The notes beneath the pieces were generated by a model. It had not been told where the DNA came from. It worked only from the letters and a program-made list of their open reading frames with translations, and did no database searches. Positions 38,291 through 51,000 of a DNA stretch of 64,000 bases are shown here, piece after piece. Origin of the DNA: Pyrus communis (taxonomy: Eukaryota > Streptophyta > Magnoliopsida > Rosales > Rosaceae); NCBI RefSeq assembly GCF_963583255.1, contig NC_084812.1, forward strand, positions 26,553,065 through 26,617,064, written 5' to 3'. The first letter of the stretch is position 1. Each line of letters opens with the position of its first letter. A program made the translations under genes and the position numbers.

Positions 38291-38827
38291 ATTTCTTTGG
38301 ACGCCTCTTCTCCTTCATAGGGACATAAACGAGAGTTGAGTCGACCTACTTCGATCCCTCCAAGAAGTTCAGTAAAGCAATATTTAGTGTTTTTTTTCCA
38401 ACCTACTTCAATCCAAACTCATCTAATAGAAGTCGTTCTTCTTTCTCTCCTCTCTCTCCTCTCTCTTCTTCTCAACCTTGAATTAAATCTTTACAAATGC
38501 TTACCCGAGCTAAATTCTTATGATTCATTTTAGTTAACCTCCTTTTGAATTTTGTAAGAACTAAAAAGGAACATGCAACTTGCAACACTTTCATTAAGGG
38601 CTGTTAAAATCACTCTCCACCTTTGAAGACAAATTTCATCCGTTCTTCATTTATGTGTTTAACTCATTCTTCTCTTTGGTTCTAAATTAGTAGTTTTTTT
38701 TCTATTTATTTATTGGTGTAATAAGACGTTTTTAAAATATGAGAGCACATCATGGACAATAGAAATAAAAGTATGATCAATTTTAGAAGCATATATTTTG
38801 GACCAGAAAAGGCACGATGACATGAGT

Positions 38828-39495
38828 CAATATCATGGGCTTAAAAGACACCTTGATATGTGTGTGGATTGAAGGCTCAAGACCTATAGGGTAGGCAGAT
38901 GTCGGGCCCTTTGAGTTTTTGGTGAGGTATGCTCACGTTGTCGGGGTAAAACTGTCATATTGAACTAAAAATCTACATGTCATTCTTTTATTATTTGTGA
39001 TTAATTTATATCTCCACATTACCCATTTAAATTGGATAGAGGAATGGGATAAAAGCTTTTATAGGTGGAGGGGTCTCATGATGTATTAGGCAGACCGGCT
39101 ATGTTGTGCTAGTATGATGCAAACTAGCTCTGCCGACAACTACATGAAGTTATTGAGAGGGCTCTAGCAGGTAGTGGCGTCGTAGCACGAGACATGACAG
39201 AAAACTCTTGAAGAGTCAACCCTCCCCTCCTTATGTCGTGGAAGGCACGTTGGCAAAAGTGGGATATCATGAGCCCAAATGACACTTGATATATGTGTAG
39301 GCTACAGGCCCATAACCTATATGGTAAGCATATGCTAGCCTTTGAGTTATGGTGTGATATGACATCGATGTTAGGAGTAAAATCATTATATTGAGCTAAA
39401 AGTCTACGTATCATTTTTCTATTAAATGTAATTAATTTATACCCCACATTAACCATTTAAATCGAAGAGATGAATGGTAAAAAAAGCCTTATATA
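38828..39495 (+). repeat. Pair of diverged direct repeats, about 240 bp each
   Basis: Copy 1 (38828-39070) and copy 2 (39258-39495) share the order ATCATGGGC/ATCATGAGCCC, CTTGATAT, GTAAAACTG/GTAAAATCA, CATATTGA, CTACAT/CTACGT, and a shared end near CCATTTAAAT. About 190 bp separate them. The arrangement could be an old TRIM-like element with LTRs, but I see no primer-binding site or clear TG...CA ends. Confidence 0.5.
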
Positions 39496-39802
39496 TTCTC
39501 ATAAAGATAAATCTGGAAAAGGATCCATCTTTCTCAAAAGTGTAAGTTTTCACTCAAATTAGTAGCATAATAAAAATATAATATACACCTCCACCATTAT
39601 AAAGCCACACCTACTTTTGAGTTGGAAACTTCACCATAAAATAATATAGCAAATTGCCCTCGGACAAAAAAATGTGAACAGTTACTAAAAAAACCTATAC
39701 AACAAAACAACTGTTATGTAAAACGTGGGTTCGAACTCTGTCGGCTTCCTAATTTAACGTTTAATCTAACAAATTTATCATTTGACAAAAAAAATATATA
39801 TT

Positions 39803-40215
39803 GGGGTGTATTCAATTGAGAATTTGAGAGACTTTAATGGATTTTTATGGAGTTAATTGATTTGTAGAGATTCCATATAAAATTTTGATTCAATTCTCTC
39901 GAAATCTCATGAGAAGAGGCGAGATATGCGGATGCTTAAAAGTTAAAATACAATACGAAATCTCTCCAATTATCTCTAATTCCTCAACTTTCTCTAATTC
40001 TTTAAAATCAATTTCTAATTGAATACACCTGGAATGTTATAAACTTATTTAAAATTTTAATTGAATACATCCGGATTTTTAAGTATTTTAATAAAATATC
40101 TTAAAATTTTAATTGAATACATCTTGAATTTCGTAGAATCACTTAAAAACCTGATTAAATACTCTAGAATCATTAAAAGAATTAAAATCTTTCAAAATCT
40201 CAATTGAATACACAT
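39803..40215. mobile_element. Foldback MITE with TTGAATACA-type ends
   Basis: Left end GGGGTGTATTCAATTGAGAA and right end ...AATCTCAATTGAATACACAT are reverse complements. The interior repeats the word TTAATTGAATACATC at least twice more. No coding capacity. The target duplication is not clear. Confidence 0.68.
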
Positions 40216-40673
40216 CTAAATCCGAAAATCATGTCAACTATAAATTTAAAATGTTGGACACCATTCATATGAGTTTTCACACACAACGTATGCACCTAGC
40301 AGACTCGTTGAAATTCTCGAACACTTCCTCATGTCTCTGACCAAGTCTGTTGAATTTTTCTCACACACAACATATGCACAGAAAATAGAAACATTTTATT
40401 TAACTTGGAAATGATTTGCATGCATAATCAGTGCATGAGTGAATATAAAGATAGGAAGTTTTGAGTTGTTTCCTTGCAAGCTAATTATATTTGGTTTAAT
40501 TGAAACCTTCTATTTTATGCCAATGAGTTACTATTTTATATTAATATATATGTGTTTGTGCCGAGAGATGGTAGAGACGTCGGAGGTTGAAGGTTTTAGC
40601 GGGGGTAGAGAGCGCTGATCAGAGAGAGTCAATAGCTGGATAGTACAAGAGGTAGTAAGTGTGTTCTCTTAAT

Positions 40674-41350
40674 GGGAGAGAGTATGGTGATAGAGTAGAA
40701 AGATGATTATGATTTTTATTAATTTGGTCGTTGATGTGGGTTGGGCTTTTTTTTATTTAAAATTTTAATTATTTTCTAATTATTTTTGTCTTTTAAAATT
40801 ATTTTCTTGAACTGTTTTTGTTTTAAAATAAATTTTTACTTTTTAACTTCTTTAGATTGTTGTTGCCCTTTTTTGGCGTTTGAGGCTTCAACTTTTTTTT
40901 CCTTTCTCTTAGAAACCCACTTAATTATTAAAAAAAAAACATTTGTATAAAATACTTAAAAATGGTAAACATGGATTTTTATTAAACGGAGGAAAGCAAA
41001 ATTTATAGTAATTTTAGTGGATGGGCCATTCAAATGCATTTTTTTATTATGGAAAAAAATCACATGTATTTGTGTAATTTTGGTTTGTTTATTGCTCCTA
41101 GTTAATTTTATATCCTTTCAAAATACATACGAATATTTAATTCAACTAAAAAGGACAATAACGATGTTTGATTTCTAAGGAAGTTAAAAAGAAAATATAT
41201 TTTAAAAGAAAAATAGTTCAAAAAATTAATTTGAAAAGATAAAAATAATTTGAAAATAATTAAAAATTTAAATAAAAAAGCCCAGCCCATGTCAATGACT
41301 AAATTAATAAGAATCATAATCATCCCTCTACTCTCTCACTCTACTCTCTC
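40674..41350. mobile_element. Foldback element abutting the FRIENDLY leader
   Basis: The left arm (GATGATTATGATTTTTATTA, then TTTAAAATTTTAATTATTTT) and the right arm (complement GATGATTATGATTCTTATTA) pair over about 200 bp around a 280-bp centre. The right arm ends at the CT-rich stretch that begins the presumed FRIENDLY 5'UTR. Its class is not determined. Confidence 0.65.
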
Positions 41351-42054
41351 ATAAAGAGGGGCAGACTTAGCCGCCTCTCATTCTCTGCAGGTACTGCCTC
41401 TCTCTGCTCCTTGCTCTCCATCCCTCCTACAGCCCTCAGGCTCCGACGTCTCTACCATCTTTTCTCTTTTCTCACGCACAGATACATATATATAGATATA
41501 TTTATATATATCGCCCCAGCTGCAGGTAATATTTTTGTACTCACTTCTATCCATTTGCTTTCTCCCAATCCCTCGTTTGGTTCCCGAGGAAATATACTGA
41601 CAATGAAGCAAATATGAATGTTTTATTCTTGCGTTTTTCAAATAATGAATGAACGATTGTTGCTCTTGGCTCAGTTGATTGAAAAGTTATATGTATATAT
41701 GTATGTATATGTATATAGCGTCTTTCGGTTGTCTGCAAAATGACGAAATGGAAGGTTGAATAATTTTTTTGTTTTCATTTTCTATCAATTTCTTGGCAGC
41801 CAAACGGGAATTAATTGTTTACCCGTTTATATAATGGCTGTATTTTGCAAGAGAATGCTTTCGTGACCTATTTTAGAATTTTTCTTGAAATTTGTGTCTT
41901 TTCCATTAATCTTTGTTCAAGTTCGTATGCATTTTTAATTAGTAGGAAAGATGGAGGCTTTCCATGTTTTCGAATTGGGTATCATATGATAATGGCTGGA
42001 GCAAGTGCTTATGACTTGGGCATCTTGACAATATTATCAGAATAGGGGGTGAAA
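41345..42054 (+). promoter_or_regulatory. FRIENDLY leader region with 5'UTR intron
   Basis: A CT-rich leader exon ends at a donor (CTGCAG then GTAATATT, 41526; an alternative CTGCAG/GTACTG at about 41390). An acceptor (TTATCAG, about 42034-42040) precedes the ATG at 42055 by about 14 nt. UTR limits are estimated. Confidence 0.5.
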
Positions 42055-45000
42055 ATGGCTGGAAAGTCGAATAAGGGGAGGAACCGTAGAGGTGTGAGCA
42101 ATGCTGTGGTCCCATCTGATGCTCCTGTGAAAGATAACTCAAGTGCTTCAGAGCCCATTAAAGCTGAAGACAATGGTGTTCCAGCTGTTGAAGAATCAAC
42201 TGATGCTAGTCTGGAGGTAAAGGAGTCTGAAACAGAAAATTCAATCAGCCATACTAAGCAAGGTGAATTTAGTATTTGGGCCTTCAAATATTTATTTCTG
42301 GAAAAGACCTCTTGTTGATATGCCATTCCCATGTTCAACATTTTGTCTGATCTTTACAATGTCCTATTTTCTTTTCAGTAGAACAAAAATTTTACCACAT
42401 GAAAGAAGCAAAGTAGATGCCAACATACATAAACATGTAGACATTTACTTAAACTCACATGTGTGCATGCATCTGCGGGTACTCGTATACTCTAATCATG
42501 TTTGCCTAGATAATTTGGATAGATAGAAAAATAGTTACATTTCTTGGTAAATAACAATTTGATCCAAGAACCAGATACAAAAGACATGTTCTACACTTCA
42601 TATTTTTGTTGACAATTTTAGGATGAATAGAATTACTTATACAACGACAAGACACGAACATTGCTTGGACATATAGGGAAATGATAAGTTATATATATAC
42701 ATATATGATTGCAGTCACACATGCACACCATATACACATATGTAGCTGCATTCATATTCAACAAAATAAAGGAAGAAGATCAAGAGTGAAGCCTTGTTCT
42801 TTCTTTCTTTCTCCCTCTCAAGTGTCTAATTTTGTTGTTGCATTGGTGTCATTGAAAGAAATTTGCTCTGACACAGGATATCAGCGATCTCTGGATTTTT
42901 TTACAACAAACGTTATGTGTGCTGAGTTTTTTTTTATCCTACAAAAAAAAAAAATATATATATATATATATGTGTGTGTTTGACACTTCTTTAGAGGCAA
43001 TTCCAATGCATTACTTTAGCTGGATTCCCTTAGTTTTGAGCAAATAACAACTGAATTTCTTCGGAGTAAAAGTTCATGGTTGAATGCTCATATAGCTTGC
43101 CTGTCAAGAGTATTTCCCTTCAATAGCAATTTGTATTTATGTCTTTTATTATCATTAGCAGAACCTTTAGCTTTCTCATTTGGTTATCGAAAAAGCCGTC
43201 TATCTCATTCTGATAATCCATGTCCGTGAGAGTGCAGGTGACCTTCATCTGTACCCAGTTTCTGTCAAGACACAAAGTGGCGAGAAGCTTGACCTACAAG
43301 TGAGTTAATTTTGATTGCTATTAATATAATTTTTTATTTAATTTGCTGCAAAATGCAAAAGGTAATGCAATTTGAGCACCTGTTCTCATATTTAGTTGAC
43401 ACATCTAATAGTTCAACTACAGAAATTGAGATGTCTATGTCTCCTAGTTAGATATTTTGTGTCCTTCCACTGTCACGTTTTGTTTGACTGTATCCATTAT
43501 AATTTCCAGTTGAACCCAGGAGACTCTGTTATGGATATAAGACAATTTCTGCTTGATGCGCCAGAGACATGTTTCTTCACATGTTATGACTTATTGCTAC
43601 ACACAAAGGATGGCTCCACTCATCATTTGGAAGACTTTAATGAAATTTCTGAAGTTGCTGATATTACCATTGGTGGCTGTTCCTTGGAGATGGTTCCTGG
43701 TATACTAACTCTCTGTTGCTTTGGGGTTCCAAGTCTTAAAAAGGATCTTCTAATGTAAATATATTTTTTGGCAGCTTTATATGATGATAGATCTATACGG
43801 GCTCATGTTCATCGTACGAGAGAATTGCTTTCCCTTTCTACACTTCATGCGTCACTATCGACATCACTTGCATTACAGTATGAGACTGCACAAAACAAAG
43901 TGGCGAGCCCTGGAGGTTTGAGATATAGTTCATTTAACATTAAGTCATAATCTTTTCATTTATCTTACCTGTTATCGAGATTTGGAAGTGCTTTAACTTG
44001 GCACTCCTGTAATTCTCTGTGATCTAGATACTGTGAAAACTGAGGTCCCAGAGCTTGATGGTTTGGGTTTTATGGAGGACATTGCTGGTTCATTGAGCAA
44101 TTTGCTATCTTCACCCTCAAAAGAGATCAAATGCGTGGAGAGTATGGTGTTTTCATCCTTCAATCCTCCACCAAGCTATAGAAGGTGAACCATGACATCT
44201 CTTACTTGCATCTGATAACATAAAGATAATTTCCCCCTAGAAAATGTCTTAACTATGTACTGTTTGGTGTTTTTGTTGTCAGGCTCGTTGGGGATTTGAT
44301 TTATTTGGATGTAGTAACATTGGAGGGTAATAAACACTGCATTACTGGGACTACAAAAATGTTCTATGTCAATTCGAGCACGGGGAACACCCTTGACCCT
44401 AAGCTGAGTAAAAGTAATTCCGAAGCAACCACACTTGTTGGACTTTTGCAAAGGATTAGCTCTAAGTTCAAGAAAGGTACTATAAATGGTTTATACATTA
44501 TTTACCTGTATTATTTATTTATTTTTTAAATTTTGAAGCTTACAGATGTTTGATTAATTATCTTCTACTGTTTCCCATTTGAAGCTTTTCGTGAAATTTT
44601 GGAGTGGAGGGCATCTGCACATCCTTTTGAAAATGTGCAGTCTTTATTGCCACCAAATTCATGGCTAGGGTTGTATCCAGTTCCAGGTTAGTTGAACTTA
44701 ATTGTACCTGAATTTTTACTTCAAATGAGGATCTTTGGGTGGTAGAAGGTGGCACTCTCCTTGGGCAAACTTTTATCTCATATTTAGCATATTTAGCAGT
44801 CTGGCCAATTGGCTGGTTGCCTCTTTCAGGCGTTTCTGCTACTGATGAAGATTACTGTACTATGAATTCTTCCCTTAAATATAAAGGAAATAAATTATAA
44901 CGATTTTAAGTTTAACTCTTTGTGTTGGTTTGGTATATATTGGATGTGAAACCTGCCTTGGTTATGATACTTGAGCATGATCATTGTTTCTTGTTGTTTT

Positions 45001-48000
45001 TAAGCTGCCATTATATCTGACTTTGCCTTCAATTTAGAGTTCAACAAATTCTCAGTCATAATTCTATATGTTTTCTTTGTCTGGAACCTTTTGCAAAATT
45101 CTTATCAGCTCGTTTTCTTTTTCTCATGTCTTTTGTGGCTATGAATAATCCACAAATGACAACGAATTTCACCATAATCATTCTTAAAGTAGGAATGTTT
45201 AACCACATTACATGCAAATCATTTTCAGTTTGTTTGTGGTGAATATTCTTGTTTCACTATTTTGACCATTGCAACTTAATTGTAGGGTGTTGTTTTCTAA
45301 GGTTGTCTTGTTCATGTATTTGTTACTTATGGCACTATTATAGGGCATAACGAAGTTGGTTTTCTGAGTTTCCTTGACGTTATGCTTTATCTTTACATAT
45401 AAATACATTTTAAGGGATCTTCTATTGTCAGATCACAAGCGTGATGCAGCTAGAGCAGAGGATTCCCTTACTCTTTCATATGGGAGTGAGCTAATTGGCA
45501 TGCAAAGGGATTGGAATGAGGAGTTGCAATCTTGTAGGGAATTTCCGCATACAACTCCTCAGGAAAGGTAATGATTTCCGTTAAAATATTGGGTTCTAAT
45601 CTAGTTATGTATGTCCTTTATAATTTTCCGGTAATTATTGTCACTCAAGGTTTTGTGTTTTATATTGTGTCTTTATCTCTCACAAAGTCCTTATTTTGTA
45701 GAATTTTGCGGGATAGGGCTCTGTACAAAGTGACTTCAGACTTTGTTGATGCAGCTATTAGTGGTGCTATTGGAGTTATTAGTAGATGCATACCTCCTAT
45801 AAACCCAACCGATCCAGAGTGCTTCCACATGTGAGACTGGCCTGAAACAGATTACGTTAATTTTCTTAGTAATGCTATACTTGAAGACTTTCAGTTAGGA
45901 CATTATGTCTATGAATCACTTTGTCAGCTGCCTAAATGGCGAGTAGTTTTGTGTTAATAACTGTAACTCTGTAAAAACAATGTCACAGCTCCTCAGTATG
46001 CTAATTATTGCTACCTTTTAATTGCCTTTTATTGAAATAATTTTTTCAGCTGTGTAGGCTAATTAGATCCCACTTTACTGTAATTCTGCTGATATTGGCA
46101 ATATGTTATACATATTTGGTTTGTGCACATGCATACATGTATTTTGATTCGCTTTTCCTATAGGGGGCACATCATTTCCATTTGAGGGTTTCTGCATTGA
46201 ATTTGAACTTTGAGGCTCTGCTTTAAGTTATCTCGACATATTAGACATGCTTGTTTTGATAGATTTTGGTACTCATGTACTTCCCAGGAAATATATTTCT
46301 TAAGCATATGGTTGTAACCTTGATTCTCATCGCATGTGCATGCATATTGTGATGATAGATTAAATTACAATCATATGTTCAATGTCTATTGAATTGATAT
46401 AAGATTTTGGTCTTTTTGGCTCTAGGTATGTTCACAATAATATATTCTTCAGTTTTGCTGTTGATGCGGACCTTGAGCAACTGTTTAAGAAACATGCATC
46501 GTATTCTAGTCCAAAGATAGGGGCCACTGGTTTTTTACACAGTTCTGAGAAGGCTCCTGACAGTTTGTTGCATGGAGAGAGTGCAATTCCCAATGGAGAA
46601 AAATGCAAAGGATCAAGTACGGTTGATGATGCCACTGAATCCTCTACTGATGTTTCTGCCGATACTCAATTGGGTGAAACTGAGCAGGCTACTTATGCTT
46701 CTGCAAATAATGATTTGAAAGGCACTAAGGCGTACCAGGAAGCTGATGTCTCTGGACTTTATAATCTTGCTATGGCCATAATCGATTACAGGGGGCACAG
46801 AGTAATAGCTCAGGTGTGCCTCGAATCTGATGTTCTTTCTATGTTCTATAACTTTGTTACTCTTATAGAAATTGGTATTCTTAAGGCTATAGCTACCAAG
46901 TTGCAAACATCATGGTTTTTAGAAGCAAAATTGCCTATTACAGCCTGAACTCTCATACCCCCCCTGGCTACACACCCCTATGTGCATGTGCATTTGTCTT
47001 TCTCTTATTAATTTTATTTGTATTATATATCCGGTGATAGTTTTGCTACTAAAATCTATCTTTAGGATTCTTGAAATCCAAAACTGTTGAAAAAGTAGTT
47101 ATTGTTAAAGTTGCCTTTCTAATTACTGAATTTATTGATTCTATCATTCACAACAAATTTTTTTTTTTTTTTTTTTCTTTTAAATTGCCATGCTTGCTAT
47201 AGATTATTTTTTATTTTTTATTTTTACTCTTTTTTGGTTTTTTAATAAGGAACAACTTTTGCTATTTGATTGCTCTCTCCTTATTCTATCTCTAACTCAT
47301 TGGCATTGACACCAGAGTGTTTTACCGGGCATTCTTCAAGGGGATAAATCAGACTCTCTTCTGTACGGTTCTGTTGATAATGGCAAGAAAATATGCTGGA
47401 ATGAAGAGTTTCATTCCAAGGTGAGGATTTGAAGCTTAGCATATTATATGATGCTGCCAAATGTACCATATTTTGATTTTTTTTATAATCATAAAACTGC
47501 TTTCTTTCTTTGTAAAACAGGACTTTATTGTGCAATTTCTAAGATTTTATTATGTTTAGGTGGTGGAAGCAGCTAAGCGCCTTCATCTGAAAGAGCATAC
47601 AGTCCTGGATGGATCTGGAAATGTTTTCAGATTGGCTGCACCGGTGGAATGCAAGGGTATTGTTGGTAGTGATGACAGGTAAATATCTTTTTCCGCATAA
47701 GTTTGGATTCTTCTGTGTGATGTTTGACTTCTCAGAACTCCTGTGTTGATAGCTTCCTCCAAAAGAATCTCTATCTGTTTGTTGAATATTTATTCATGCA
47801 ATCAAGAATTTACATTCATATAGATCTAACTTAATACACATGTTTTAACTCTGCCCCCTATTTCAGGCATTATCTCCTCGACTTGATGAGAGTGACTCCT
47901 CGTGATGCAAATTTCACTGGATCTGGGTCCAGATTTTGTATCTTGAGGCCAGAACTAATTACTGTCTATTCCCAGGTAAGATAATAATACCTTATATCAG

Positions 48001-51000
48001 TACTATATTTGAATTTTTTTTTTTCATAAGCTCTAAATATGAGCCTTTTGTGTATTGGGAGAAGGCCCAAGCTGCTGAGAAACCAAAGTCTAAGTCTAAA
48101 GATGGAGAAGGTATTATCACCACTGATTCTTCAGTCATCACTGATGCTAAGCAGGTAAAATTTCGCCGATTCAACTGCAGTTTATAGAGTTTATGAACGT
48201 TGCAATTTTTGTTAGACTTGTTTCTGCATTTTCAGTATGTTTGTAAAGTTTAGTCATTGATTTTTTATGTCTTATTGGTCCCTATTTGACGGGAAAGGGG
48301 GTTTTACATATCTTTTGGAGTTGGTAATAATTCCCATAGTATGTTAATAGTGTTAAAGGTACACTTATCATCTGTTTGGACAGTATGATTTTTTATCCAT
48401 TTCCCAATGGACCTTAAAGTAATTTGGGTGATGTGGCTCTTTGGATGGCTTTTCACAGGACATAACGGAAGAAGGGAAAGCCACAGATGCACAAGAAAGT
48501 GCGTCTCCAGCTCCACACACTGATAGCTCTGATCCATGTGAAGAAATTCTTTTTAACCCTAATGTCTTCACTGAGTTTAAGTTGGCTGGAAATGAGGAGG
48601 TGTGGTTTTTTACTTTGTAATTTTTTTCAGTGGGTTTGAACATGTATCCATTTATTTGTTTTCTTTTTTCCAGGAGATAGCAGAAGATGAAGGAAATGTG
48701 AGGAAAGCCAGTTTGTATCTTACAGATGTTGTGCTTCCAAAATTTATACAAGACCTCTGCACGCTTGAAGTATCACCTATGGACGGGCAGACACTAACTG
48801 AAGCACTCCATGCTCATGGAATTAATGTTCGCTATATTGGAAAAGTAAGCATTATGGCTTTAATTAATACTTCTAACTTTTGTAAGTATTGATGGATAGA
48901 AACTGTGGAAGTAGTCCTTTTTCTTTTCCTTTTGAGGTTTTGCATAAAATGTAACAAACAAGGTCTGATGACTTATGTGATTGGGATAGTGTATTTGATG
49001 CATTTTGGATTATTTTAACAGGTGGCTGATGGGACCAGACATTTACCTCATCTTTGGGATCTTTGCTCCAATGAGATAATGGTTAGATCTGCCAAGCACA
49101 TTCTCAAGGTGATAGGCATTTCCTTATCTGCTTGATCTGATATTATCACATTCTTTTTATTTTATAAAAACTGAGGTGTTGTCTTGTTGGCACCAGGAAA
49201 TGTGGCACATTACAATGTTATTGCCGTAAAATCTACGTGACTATAAACTAACTTATTTGGTTCAGTTCTCTAGGAGGGACACAACTCCTATGATGTCAGA
49301 TTTAATTGAGTGCAGACCAATGATGCTTACGTGACTTAGATACTATAGGAGTGGGGAACTTGACCTCTCGGGTACTTCCGTTATGTGATATATTTTTCTG
49401 GACCAATGCTTCAGCTGGAAATGTCTGCTCGTTTTCCTTTTATGATATTCCTTGCTATTTTATAAGAGAGTAAAAATTATCCTGTTGAGGACCAGGAAAT
49501 GTGGCGTCTTACAGCATGTTACTGCCATAAAACCTTTGTTGTTGGTCATAAATGAAGCAGTTTGATTCAGGTTGCAGTTGAGAATGTAGATCGTAATGCA
49601 TGTACTTAGATACTTTAATGGCGGGGAACCTGTCCCGTAAAGGACTTCAGTAGTGTGATATATTTTCTTTAGATTTATGCTGAAGTTGTAAATGGATAGT
49701 TTGTGCATTGAGTTGTTGCTTAATTACATAGACGGTTTTGGCTAAGAAATATCCTTTCAAGTTTCCCGTCAGACCATTAAACAGCATCCATTTGGCTGTT
49801 ACAGTTTTGGAATTTTTATGCGTCGTATTTGCTTTCCTGCAAAGCAGTTTGTACATTTGTTTTACTTTAATTTGAACTGCAACTTTTCATGATTGATGCC
49901 TACTGTTTGTAATTGAGCTCCTATATTCTGGGACATCCATTGGAAACCATCAATTCTTGTGAGAGCTTGTTGCTTGTTTGTGCCTATTTGTACTTTGACG
50001 CTATTATTTTGGACCAAGGACATGATTGGGAAACAGTTGACTTGGATAGGTTATATATATTATAGGTGTTAAATATCGTTTTAGTTCCATCCTTTTGGCT
50101 TTCAAAATTATTGTCCAGTAACGGTAAAAAGTAAAAAACATTGAGGTCCTTGATGTTTGGTGGAAAGTGGTTCATGGTTTTCTTATTCTGCAGGATGCCT
50201 TGAGAGAAACAGACGATCATGATATTGGGCCCGCAATCACCCATTTCTTCAACTGTTTCTTTGGAAGCTGTCAAGCAGTTGGCTCAAAAGTCACTGCTAA
50301 TAATATGCAGTCTAGAACACCCAAAAAAGTAAGTCTCATAGAATTTAATAGTACCAACCGATTGAAAAAATAATTTTTTGTCAAATTGTTTTCTTAGTTA
50401 CAAGTTATAACTTATCTGTACAACTTCATGGCAATTCTCATCTAATTTTATCTGTCATCCTTTAATGCTCATCTGAGAACTCTTTTGCAATCAGAAACTG
50501 AAGCTATATGCATTTGAATATTAATTTTTAACTTTTGGAGAAACATAAAATTGTACCAAGTAAATCAGAGAAAATTTCGTTTATTAATTGAAAATTGTTG
50601 AGCAGGGTTTGTGACTTCAAGTTCCTTTATCTTCAGGAACAAACAGGACAGAAATCTCCAGGAAAATCATCCAAGGGTCAAGGAAAATTGAAGGATGGAG
50701 CATCTGCTAGAAAGAGTCGATCCTCATTTATGCTTGCTAGCTCAGAAACTCTATGGTCCGACATTCAACAATTCGCAAAACTCAAATATCAGGTATTAAG
50801 TATCAATATTATTGGACTGTCCTGGAGAAATTAGATTTCGTTTAATAATTTTTTGATGGATGTTCATACATGAACTTTTTGGCATGAGGAATTTGCATTT
50901 GCTTGATTTTTTCTATTGGTCGCCTATTTCTTTGAGTTTGTCTGCTTCTGCACCCACCTCTTCGACAGGTTACATATTTTTGAAAAATATGAGCACTTCA

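Larger units (their letters stand above)
37673..40673. other. Repeat-rich intergenic region
   Basis: The oxygenase promoter lies in the first few hundred bases. It is followed by a 30-bp tandem duplication (TGTGTAACAC words at 37845 and 37875), a truncated family A MITE, a direct duplication at 38828-39495 and a MITE at 39803-40215. No gene is supported. Confidence 0.55.

Noticed and set aside
39720..39760. GGTTCGAACTC word as a tRNA B box
   Set aside because: No matching A box, acceptor stem or cloverleaf around it.
42681..42983. ORF in FRIENDLY intron 2
   Set aside because: Low-complexity AT and CA repeats; lies wholly in an intron.
49984..50274. Minus-strand ORF MTASKETVEEMGDC...
   Set aside because: Antisense reading across a FRIENDLY exon and its intron.
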